DNA of 33,778 nucleotides from Phenylobacterium sp. (GTDB taxonomy: Bacteria > Pseudomonadota > Alphaproteobacteria > Caulobacterales > Caulobacteraceae). The stretch is from NCBI RefSeq assembly GCF_031181185.1, contig NZ_JAPSKZ010000018.1, positions 1 through 33,778 on the forward strand. The letters run 5' to 3'. Position numbers and translations under genes: made by a program. Shown piece after piece: positions 6,966 to 13,311 of this stretch. Every line of letters begins with the position of its first letter. The stretch's first letter is position 1. The notes beneath the pieces are model-generated. The model saw nothing but the letters and a program-made list of their open reading frames with translations. It was not told the DNA's origin and made no database searches.

Positions 6966-8468
6966 ATGCAAGACCAGATCGTGAAGAAGGTGGTGGTCGC
7001 CGGGGGCGGCTCGGCCGGATGGATGGCGGCGGCGGCGCTGTCCACTCAGCTGGGAGGGCTGCTCGACATCACCCTCGTGGAGTCCGACGCCATCGGCATC
7101 GTGGGCGTGGGCGAATCCACCATCCCGACGGCGCGGACGTTCGTGCACCTCCTGGGGCTCGACGAGCGCGAGTTCATGCGCGAGACGGGCGCCACGTTCA
7201 AACTGGGCATCCTGTTCGAGAACTGGGGCGAGGTCGGCGACCGCTACATCCACTCCTTCGGCCAGGTCGGCAAATCGACCCTGATGGCGCATTTCCACCA
7301 CATGTGGATGCAGGCGAAGGACCAGGGCTTCGGCGGCGACCTTGGAGACTACTGCCTGGAGCTTCGCGCCTCGGAGGAGGGCAAGTTCTACATGGCCGAG
7401 AACTTCCCCATGAACTACGCCTACCACATCGACGCGACGCGCTTCGGCCAGTACCTGCGCCGGCGCTGCGAGAACAAGGGCGTGCGCCGCGTGGAGGGCA
7501 AGATCCGTGAGGTGCAGCAGCACCCCGAGAGCGGCCACATCACCGCGCTGGTCCTGGAATCGGGCGAGCGGGTCGAGGGCGACCTCTTCATCGACTGCAC
7601 CGGCTTCCGCGCGCTCCTGATCGAGCAGACTCTGAAGGCGGGCTTCGAGGACTGGGGCCAGTGGCTGCCGAACGACCGCGCCATCGCCTGCCAGACGCGC
7701 ACGACGCAGCCGCCGCTGCCGCTCACCCGGGCCACGGCGCATACGGCGGGCTGGCAATGGGGCATCCCGCTGCAGCACCGCGAAGGCAACGGCTGGGTCT
7801 ACAGCAGCGAGTTCATGTCGGAGGACGAGGCGACCGCGACCTTCCTGAGCCAGCTGAAGGGCGAGAAGCTGACCGATCCCTGGAAGCTCCAGTTCCGGCC
7901 CGGCCGTCGCAAGAAGGCCTGGGACAAGAACTGCGTCTCGATCGGCCTGGCCGCTGGCTTCATCGAGCCTCTGGAGGCGACCTCGCTGCACATGATCATG
8001 ATCGCGGTGACGCGGCTCTTGCAGCTGTTCCCGTTCCACGGCGTGAACGATGCGCTTCAGAACCGCTTCAACTTCCTGGCCAACCAGGAGATCGAGCGCA
8101 TCCGCGACTTCATCATCCTGCACTACAACGCGACCGAGCGGACGGACACGCCGTACTGGAACCGCTGCCGGACGATGGAGATTCCCGCGTCGCTGAAGGA
8201 GCGGATCGACCTCTTCCGCGAGACCGCCCAGGTCTATCACATCCCCGGCGAGCTGTTCCTGATCGACTCGTGGCTGCAGGTGATGCTGGGCCAACGCATC
8301 CGGCCGAAGACCCACCACCTGATGGGGGCGCTGATGCCGCCGGAGCAGCTGGAGATGGCGCTCGCCGACCTGAAGCGCAACATCGACGGGGCGGTGGCCA
8401 AGCTGCCCAGCCACCAGGCCTTCATCGACCAGTACGCGCCCGTGCCGCGGGAGGCGGCTCCGGCGTGA
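6966..8468 (+). CDS. Flavin-dependent tryptophan halogenase family protein
   Basis: FADH2-dependent halogenases convert chloride or bromide to a hypohalous acid that is passed to a lysine and then to an indole-type substrate. The 500-residue protein has the family features: FAD-binding GGGSAGW at residues 13-19; VGVGESTIPT at about 46-55; the putative catalytic Lys at residue 79 (ATFKLGILF), the same number as in PrnA and RebH; the WxWxIP motif W263-P268, which separates halogenases from monooxygenases; and Glu337 in EPLEATSLH, at the place of the second catalytic residue. The start is fixed by a strong GGGGGGAA ribosome binding site 5 bases before ATG 6966. From memory, BrvH from Brevundimonas, a brominating member, has similar neighbours. 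There is no flavin reductase gene in the window. The family is secure; the true substrate is unknown. Confidence 0.93.
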   Translation: MQDQIVKKVVVAGGGSAGWMAAAALSTQLGGLLDITLVESDAIGIVGVGESTIPTARTFVHLLGLDEREFMRETGATFKLGILFENWGEVGDRYIHSFGQVGKSTLMAHFHHMWMQAKDQGFGGDLGDYCLELRASEEGKFYMAENFPMNYAYHIDATRFGQYLRRRCENKGVRRVEGKIREVQQHPESGHITALVLESGERVEGDLFIDCTGFRALLIEQTLKAGFEDWGQWLPNDRAIACQTRTTQPPLPLTRATAHTAGWQWGIPLQHREGNGWVYSSEFMSEDEATATFLSQLKGEKLTDPWKLQFRPGRRKKAWDKNCVSIGLAAGFIEPLEATSLHMIMIAVTRLLQLFPFHGVNDALQNRFNFLANQEIERIRDFIILHYNATERTDTPYWNRCRTMEIPASLKERIDLFRETAQVYHIPGELFLIDSWLQVMLGQRIRPKTHHLMGALMPPEQLEMALADLKRNIDGAVAKLPSHQAFIDQYAPVPREAAPA

Positions 8469-8478
8469 ATGCGCCGCC

Positions 8479-9930
8479 TTAGCGGAGTGCGCTTATCGCC
8501 TCGCGCAGGCCTGGCAAGCGGTCACAGATCTCACGCTGCAGCGCATCCCGCCGAGCCCAGAGCTCTAGATACCAGTCGCGACGACGACCGATCTGGTCGG
8601 CGAACATGCGGCGGTCTCGGACTTCCTGCCACGCCCGCCTGGCCATCTCGCGGCGCTTGCCGGGATCGCGAAGCGCCCTGGCGAGGAGCGGCGCCCATTG
8701 CTCGCGGCTGCGGGCGATCAGCCCGTTCTCCCCGTGCCGCACCACATCGGCGTAGACGAGGGGGGAAGCGATGATCAGCGCCCCGCTCTGGGCCGCGTCT
8801 AAAAACTTGGCGTCGCTCTTCGCCTCGTGCGCTGGACCGCCGGACAAGGGCGAGAGCGTAACGGTGCAAGTCCGCATCAGCTCGAGGTAGCGTTCGTACG
8901 GCATGTACGACTCGAGCCGCTTGCGGCGCGTTGGCAAGGCGTCGAACACGGCCTGGTCGCCGACGACTACGAACTCGGTGTCGGGGAACTGGCGTATCGC
9001 CGGCGTGAGCGAGCGCGCTACCTCCACGGCAAACGGTCCGCGCGTGACGGCGCCGTAGAAGACCCGTCGCGGCCGGTCGCCTTCGGGAAACGGCGGAAGG
9101 TCGAACACCGAATTGGGGAAGACGGCCACCTCTGGGTTGTGCCGCAAGAACGCCTCGGCAAGCTTCTCCGTAGACACTTGGACGGCGGCCATCCCCCGAG
9201 CGATATTCCATGTCTGCTCGCTCGAAGCGACGCCCGTGACGGCCGCCACAAGCTCGGGGTGATCGTCGTACTCCAGAACCGGAAGCCAGCCGGCGGCGAG
9301 GGTAGGCGCCAGCCATTGACGCAGTGCCTGCAAAGAATAGGCGCCCGGGCGCTGGCAGATCACGATCCTGGGGGTCCGATCAGGCAGGTCCGGCAGGTTG
9401 AACGGCGCCGTGCGGAAATGGGCGACGATCCGCGGATCCGTATCGAGTTGCGTCGTGGGCAGCCGCGTGCGGATGTCTAGGAGCTTGGGGGCGAACGCCC
9501 AGAACTCGACGTGTAAGCGCCCGTGGCGGGCGTCGGCCGCGTCTTGCGCGATCCACACCGGCTGTGTTTCGGTGCCTCGGGTCTTCACGACCGTGAACCC
9601 GCGCGCCGCCAGCTGCGCGGATGGCTTTTCCCCGTGGGCCCCCCCGGCGATGGCCAGGGCTCCGCCCGCCGCCAGACGAACGCTGGCGAGAAGGTCTTCG
9701 AGGGGCGCGCCTGGTCCGAGCACGACCAGATCGACCAGAGCGTCGTCCTGTGCTTCGCCCGCGAAGTACTGGACGGGCGCGTTGGGATTGCGACGGCCAT
9801 ACGCGGCCAGGAACCCTTCGAAATTGTCTCCGGCGTAGAGGACGCGGCGCGCCGTGAGCGGGGCGGCTTGGGCCAGGCGGAGCTCAGCAGCGTCGGTTGC
9901 ATCGCTGCGCGTCGAAGGACCGCGCCTCAA
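8479..9930 (-). CDS. Glycosyltransferase with degenerate methyltransferase-like N-terminal domain
   Basis: The 483-residue protein has a GT-B-like glycosyltransferase portion from about residue 165 to 450. It includes VFYGAVTRGPF, FVVVGDQAVFDALP and the acceptor/nucleotide-binding-like stretch HEAKSDAKFLDAAQSGALIIAS, typical of GT4/GT1-like sugar transferases. The N-terminal 110 residues (RRVLYAGDNFEGFLAAYGRR, later LEDLLASVRLAAGGAL) follow the outline of a class I methyltransferase, but the glycine-rich SAM loop is not recognisable. I read this as a remnant or non-catalytic domain. The start is TTG at 9930, with GGAG eight bases upstream. It converges on the halogenase gene with 10 bases between stops. 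Context with three methyltransferases suggests cell-surface glycan or flagellin glycan modification. Donor and acceptor sugars cannot be told. Confidence 0.75.
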   Translation of the reverse strand: MRRGPSTRSDATDAAELRLAQAAPLTARRVLYAGDNFEGFLAAYGRRNPNAPVQYFAGEAQDDALVDLVVLGPGAPLEDLLASVRLAAGGALAIAGGAHGEKPSAQLAARGFTVVKTRGTETQPVWIAQDAADARHGRLHVEFWAFAPKLLDIRTRLPTTQLDTDPRIVAHFRTAPFNLPDLPDRTPRIVICQRPGAYSLQALRQWLAPTLAAGWLPVLEYDDHPELVAAVTGVASSEQTWNIARGMAAVQVSTEKLAEAFLRHNPEVAVFPNSVFDLPPFPEGDRPRRVFYGAVTRGPFAVEVARSLTPAIRQFPDTEFVVVGDQAVFDALPTRRKRLESYMPYERYLELMRTCTVTLSPLSGGPAHEAKSDAKFLDAAQSGALIIASPLVYADVVRHGENGLIARSREQWAPLLARALRDPGKRREMARRAWQEVRDRRMFADQIGRRRDWYLELWARRDALQREICDRLPGLREAISALR

Positions 9931-10052
9931 GATTGTGACTCCAAATGGGTGCGGCGAGGCGAATCGCCCAACGAGAGGCTAACATCTGTCGGCTGCGGTG
10001 ACATTGGCGACCGGCTTTGCGCGCACGCGGGCGGCGGTGCTAAGCAGAGACC

Positions 10053-10811
10053 ATGTCGAGCCCTCCGCAATCCTCCCTGCTCAATCCCCTGTACCAAAGC
10101 TTTCTGCGCGGGGCGAAAGGCCGGCCCCCCATCGACAAGCTCCATCATTACTTCGATGTCTATCATAAGCACCTCGACGGCTTCCGCGGCCGGGCGCCGA
10201 CCATACTCGAGATCGGCGTGCAGAATGGCGGGGCGCTGCACATGTGGAAGGACTACTTCGGTGAGGGCGCACGGGTCTTCGGGGTTGACGTGGACCCGGC
10301 GTGTGAACATCGCGGCCCGCCAGACTCGAAGGTGTTCATCGGCAGTCAAGCCGATCCTGACTTCCTGCGCCGTGTCGTTGCCGAGACCGGGCCGTTGGAT
10401 GTCGTGATCGACGACGGCGGGCACACCGCCAATCAGATGATCGTCAGCTTCGAGACGCTCTACCCCCACATGAAGTCGCCGGGCGTGTACCTAGTCGAGG
10501 ACGTCTGCACCCAATTCTGGGGCGGTGGTTGGCTGGACGACCCGCAGGGACGGACGTTCATCGACTACGCCCGCGATCTAGTCTCCGTGCTCCATGAGTG
10601 GACAGGCAAGCGCTCGAACTTCGGAGCGCTGCGAACCCCGCCTCACCAGCGAGCCGCCCCACTGCCGGCGTCGGACCTTTGCCGCGCCACCTTCTCGGTC
10701 TGCTTCTACGACAGCATCGTGGTGATCGTGCGCCGGAACCGGCCGGAACCCTGGATCGAGTTGAGGATCCAAGATCCTGAGATCTCCCCGGCGCCCCCGC
10801 GGGGCGGGTGA
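10053..10811 (+). CDS. Class I SAM-dependent methyltransferase
   Basis: The 252-residue protein has a Rossmann-type SAM-binding fold. Motif I is TILEIGVQNGGALHMWKDYF (about residues 50-69), the acidic end of strand 2 is VFGVDVDP, and motif IV is DVVIDDGGHTANQMIVSFE. The DDGGH pattern is typical of the cephalosporin-hydroxylase/macrocin O-methyltransferase-like group that methylates sugars, usually metal-dependently. The ATG at 10053 gives a sensible start, although the ribosome binding site (AGAGA) is weak. It is divergent from the glycosyltransferase (122-base gap) and converges on the next methyltransferase with 16 bases between stops. The Pro/Arg-rich tail after WIELRIQDPE is probably disordered. 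A role in O-methylating a surface glycan is inferred from neighbours. Confidence 0.8.
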   Translation: MSSPPQSSLLNPLYQSFLRGAKGRPPIDKLHHYFDVYHKHLDGFRGRAPTILEIGVQNGGALHMWKDYFGEGARVFGVDVDPACEHRGPPDSKVFIGSQADPDFLRRVVAETGPLDVVIDDGGHTANQMIVSFETLYPHMKSPGVYLVEDVCTQFWGGGWLDDPQGRTFIDYARDLVSVLHEWTGKRSNFGALRTPPHQRAAPLPASDLCRATFSVCFYDSIVVIVRRNRPEPWIELRIQDPEISPAPPRGG

Positions 10812-10827
10812 CCCTAAGGCCGGCGCA

Positions 10828-11511
10828 TTAGATCGGCCGTAGGCGATCTTTGAGGTAATTCTGTAGCGCCCTAAGCGCGCGCTGGTCCTCGGTGAGCTGC
10901 TGCTGGTGAGTAATCTCCCGCGCGCCGTGCAGCCGCCCGTTGGAGTAGTCCTTGATGCGGGGAAGGATCCGGTTGGGGTGCGCGTCCAGCTTCGTGGAGT
11001 CTTTCAGGAAAACGGCGACGTAGTCGTTGAGATACCCGCCCGCCTGATCGGAGGTGTAGGATTCCAGTTCGATGACGTCATAGCCCTGCCGAACCGCCCA
11101 GCGGGCGAGGGCGCTGCCTGCGTCGGGGTAGAAGCGCCAGCAATCGACCGGATAGCCGTGTACTGGGCCGTTGGACGGAGCGTTCAGATAGAAAAGCCCG
11201 CCAGGCTTGAGTATGCGGATGGCCTCCAAGAACGTTAGCCAGAAGAACTCGGAGTGCTCGAAACAGGAGCTGCTTACGACAACATCGATGCTCTCGTCCT
11301 CGAGAGGAAACGCGTAGGGATCCTCAAGGACGATGTCGACGCCCTTGGCTTTGGCGAAGTCGAGCCCGATGTACTTCACGCCGACAAACTGATCCCGGAT
11401 AGACCCGTTCACGTTCTGAGATCCGATCTCGACCACCGTCACTTCCCCCAGAGGTCGAACATAAGCGTCGAAGAAGAGCTTGGCGTTCGTGATCGCCGTG
11501 CGGTGAACCAT
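10828..11511 (-). CDS. Class I SAM-dependent methyltransferase (type 11-like)
   Basis: The 227-residue protein shows a canonical small methyltransferase fold. Motif I is VTVVEIGSQNVNGSIRD, strand 2 gives KYIGLDFAKAKGVDIV, motif IV is DVVVSSSCFEHSEFFW and post-motif is LKPGGLFYLNAPSNG. The Methyltransf_11 hallmark 'hxxxhhEHxxxxxxxh+E' is recognisable. The C-terminal stretch after residue 175, with LDAHPNRILPRIKDYSNG, lies outside the core and may bind substrate. It starts at ATG 11511, behind an AAGG-containing leader. It lies 51 bases downstream of another methyltransferase in the same orientation, so the two probably form one transcript. The substrate is unknown; sugar or glycan O-methylation fits the neighbourhood. 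Confidence 0.82.
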   Translation of the reverse strand: MVHRTAITNAKLFFDAYVRPLGEVTVVEIGSQNVNGSIRDQFVGVKYIGLDFAKAKGVDIVLEDPYAFPLEDESIDVVVSSSCFEHSEFFWLTFLEAIRILKPGGLFYLNAPSNGPVHGYPVDCWRFYPDAGSALARWAVRQGYDVIELESYTSDQAGGYLNDYVAVFLKDSTKLDAHPNRILPRIKDYSNGRLHGAREITHQQQLTEDQRALRALQNYLKDRLRPI

Positions 11512-11562
11512 TTTGTGGAGCCTTATTTGGCGCGGATGCGGAGGGGCTGCTTCGCCCGAGCT

Positions 11563-12330
11563 TCAAGCCCGAATGTAAAGGGAGAGATCAAACTCGTGGA
11601 GCAACGTCTCGGCCGCGACCGGTCGGTTCACGGTCCAGTATGTCTCGAAACTATCAGGCGTAAACTGGAGGTCTCGGTAGCGATCGATGATCTGGAAGTA
11701 GCGCTCGTAGAGCACGGTTGAGTCCGGGTCGAGGTTGCTGACCATGATGCTGCCGGTTGGGCGGACGTCCACGGGGGTGATGCGCAGTTCGGGACGCAGT
11801 TCCCGCAGTATCGAGACCACCTTCCAGACGTCGCCCGTCCACCACTGCGCCACGGCCTGATCTCGCCGTTGCTCGGGCCGATGCGTCCGCTCCGTCATCT
11901 CAATGTTTGGAGGAAGGCAGTCGTCGAGCAGGATGACGGACCGTCGATCACAGGTCCGTTCGGTGTTGATGAAGTCCCGCAGCAAGTACTCGAAGAGGTG
12001 GAGCCCATCGAGGAAGGCGACGTCCACCGAGCCGCGGAACACATCGCGCGGATCGTGGTCTCGGAAGAACTCGTCGCTCGTCATCTGATAAAGGTGCAGC
12101 ACCCGCTTCCTGCCAAGCGGATCGTGCTTAAGGGTGAAGTTCGGATCGACGCCGATGGAGTGGCATTCCGCCTTGGCGAGGGTCGCGCCGTCGCGCACGC
12201 CGATCTCAAGATAGTTCCTCGCGCCCTTTTTCCGCAGGAGTTCGGCGATGAAGTCGCGATAGGTGGTCGCGCCCAGCGTCTTGCGCGAGGCGGCCGCCGC
12301 GGGCTCTTGGCTGGGATTCGCTTGGCTCAT
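11563..12330 (-). CDS. Class I SAM-dependent methyltransferase (Methyltransf_24-like)
   Basis: From ATG 12330 the product has 255 residues, starting MSQANPSQEP. Core motifs are YLEIGVRDGATLAKAECHSI (motif I), IGVDPNFTLKHDPLG after strand 2, and DVAFLDGLHLFEYLLRDFIN (motif IV with the FLDGLH signature). RRSVILLDDCLP follows. This pattern matches small metal-linked methyltransferases often annotated in glycan or antibiotic tailoring loci. The frame is open up to 12456, but the extra 42 residues are Arg/Gly-rich and lack family features, so I prefer 12330; an ATG at 12387 is also possible. The ribosome binding site is weak for each choice. It is probably co-transcribed with the methyltransferase 51 bases downstream. 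Confidence 0.78.
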   Translation of the reverse strand: MSQANPSQEPAAAASRKTLGATTYRDFIAELLRKKGARNYLEIGVRDGATLAKAECHSIGVDPNFTLKHDPLGRKRVLHLYQMTSDEFFRDHDPRDVFRGSVDVAFLDGLHLFEYLLRDFINTERTCDRRSVILLDDCLPPNIEMTERTHRPEQRRDQAVAQWWTGDVWKVVSILRELRPELRITPVDVRPTGSIMVSNLDPDSTVLYERYFQIIDRYRDLQFTPDSFETYWTVNRPVAAETLLHEFDLSLYIRA

Positions 12331-12481
12331 CCAATCCGTCTCTGTGTTGCTAGTCCCGCCAACACCGGGCCGGACGAAGGCTGCCATCGCTACCGACAAG
12401 TTGCGGCCGCGGCTAGTCCCCAGCCGGGCACGGCACAGCCCGAGGCTTGAGAACATTCGTCTTTCGAACTTCGGCGAAGGA
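12331..12481. other. Intergenic gap between a methyltransferase and tRNA-Val
   Basis: About 150 bases with no supported gene. On the minus strand, just after the tRNA 3' end, there is a short CTTCG-C-CGAAG hairpin followed by TTCGAAAGACGAA. It could help end the tRNA transcript, but it lacks a T-run. I looked here and at the far edge of the methyltransferase patch (around 8470) for a repeat of the tRNA 3' end and found none. Confidence 0.4.
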
Positions 12482-12556
12482 TGGTGGATGCGACAGGGAT
12501 TGAACCTGTGACCCCCTCGGTGTGAACGAGGTGCTCTCCCGCTGAGCTACGCATCC
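12482..12556 (-). tRNA. tRNA-Val (anticodon CAC)
   Basis: Read on the minus strand, the 75-base gene starts GGATGCGTAGCTCAGCGGGA and ends with an encoded CCA. The acceptor stem GGATGCG pairs perfectly with CGCATCC. The D-arm (AGCTCAGCGGGAGAGC), the anticodon stem CCTCG/CGAGG with loop TTCACAC, and the T-arm (ACAGGTTCAATCCCTGT) are all intact. Positions 34-36 read CAC, which decodes GUG valine codons, frequent in such GC-rich genomes. The gene lies 59 bases downstream of gph on the same strand. Confidence 0.97.
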
Positions 12557-12562
12557 GCCGAA

Positions 12563-12588
12563 GCGCGACCGTCGAGATCAGGTCGCGC
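12563..12588 (-). other. Hairpin between gph and tRNA-Val
   Basis: A perfect 8-base inverted repeat, GCGCGACC (12563-12570) and GGTCGCGC (12581-12588), with a 10-base loop. On the minus strand it lies after the gph stop and seven bases before the tRNA 5' end. There is no T-run after it, so it may protect the gph mRNA 3' end or guide tRNA 5' processing rather than act as a classic terminator. Confidence 0.5.
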
Positions 12589-12615
12589 GGGAGGTGGGGC
12601 GTATAGCCGGAAGGC

Positions 12616-13311
12616 TTACGCCTCGCAAGCGCCGAGCAGCCTTTCGCAGGCGTTCGGCAACTCGTCGAAGTGGTGGATCAGGATGTCGGGATCGAGCTCG
12701 GCCGCCGGCGTCTCGGTGTAGCCGAAGCTGACCAGGATCAGGCCCGCGCCGGCGGCCCGCGCGGCGCCGGCGTCGGTGGCCGCGTCGCCCACCATGATCG
12801 TACGGGCCATGTCGCCGCCGACGGCGTCCACGGCGGCGGCCAGGTGTCTCGGGTCGGGCTTGATGGCGGGGGCGGCGTCGGCGCCTACGACCACCTCGAA
12901 GCGGTCGGCGATTCCCAGCGCGCCCAGCAGCGAGGCCGAGAGGCCGGTAAGCTTGTTGGTGCAGACGCAGAGCTTCGCGCCCCGGGCCTTCAGCGAATCC
13001 AGGGCTTCGACGCAGCCGGGATAGGGCCGGCTCTCGTCGGCGATGCGTTCGAGATAGCGGGCGATGAAGCGGTCGAAGAGGACGGGGACACGGGCTTCGT
13101 CCAGCGGCGCGCCGGCCTCGGCGAAGCCGCGCTGGATCAGCCAGCGCGCGCCCTTGCCGATGAACGGCCGGGCCTCGTCGAGCGGGAACGGCCGGACGCC
13201 TTCGGCCACCAGCAGCTCGTTCAGCGTGCCGATCAGGTCGGGCGCGGTGTCGACCAGCGTGCCGTCGAGGTCGAAAGCGATCACCGCGCCCTGCAGGTCC
13301 TTAGCCGCCAT
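12616..13311 (-). CDS. gph: Phosphoglycolate phosphatase (HAD superfamily)
   Basis: Cytoplasmic HAD hydrolase that dephosphorylates 2-phosphoglycolate, a by-product of DNA 3'-end repair and of oxygenase side reactions. The 231-residue protein has all HAD motifs. Motif I is FDLDGTLVDTAPDL with the Asp nucleophile, motif II is CVCTNK, motif III is the Lys in AIKPDPRHL, and motif IV is MVGDAATDAGAARAAG. The cap region between residues 25 and 85 (LNELLVAEGVRPF, IGKGARWLIQRGF) fits Gph rather than other HAD phosphatases. The ATG at 13311 lies inside the end of the upstream peptidase gene, an 11-base overlap, so the two are likely co-transcribed. The tRNA-Val gene follows 59 bases further down. Confidence 0.9.
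   Translation of the reverse strand: MAAKDLQGAVIAFDLDGTLVDTAPDLIGTLNELLVAEGVRPFPLDEARPFIGKGARWLIQRGFAEAGAPLDEARVPVLFDRFIARYLERIADESRPYPGCVEALDSLKARGAKLCVCTNKLTGLSASLLGALGIADRFEVVVGADAAPAIKPDPRHLAAAVDAVGGDMARTIMVGDAATDAGAARAAGAGLILVSFGYTETPAAELDPDILIHHFDELPNACERLLGACEA

Noticed and set aside
8460-12556. Genomic island integrated at tRNA-Val.
   Set aside because: No integrase gene, and no direct repeat of the tRNA 3' end near 8460-8480. Kept only as a question under findings.
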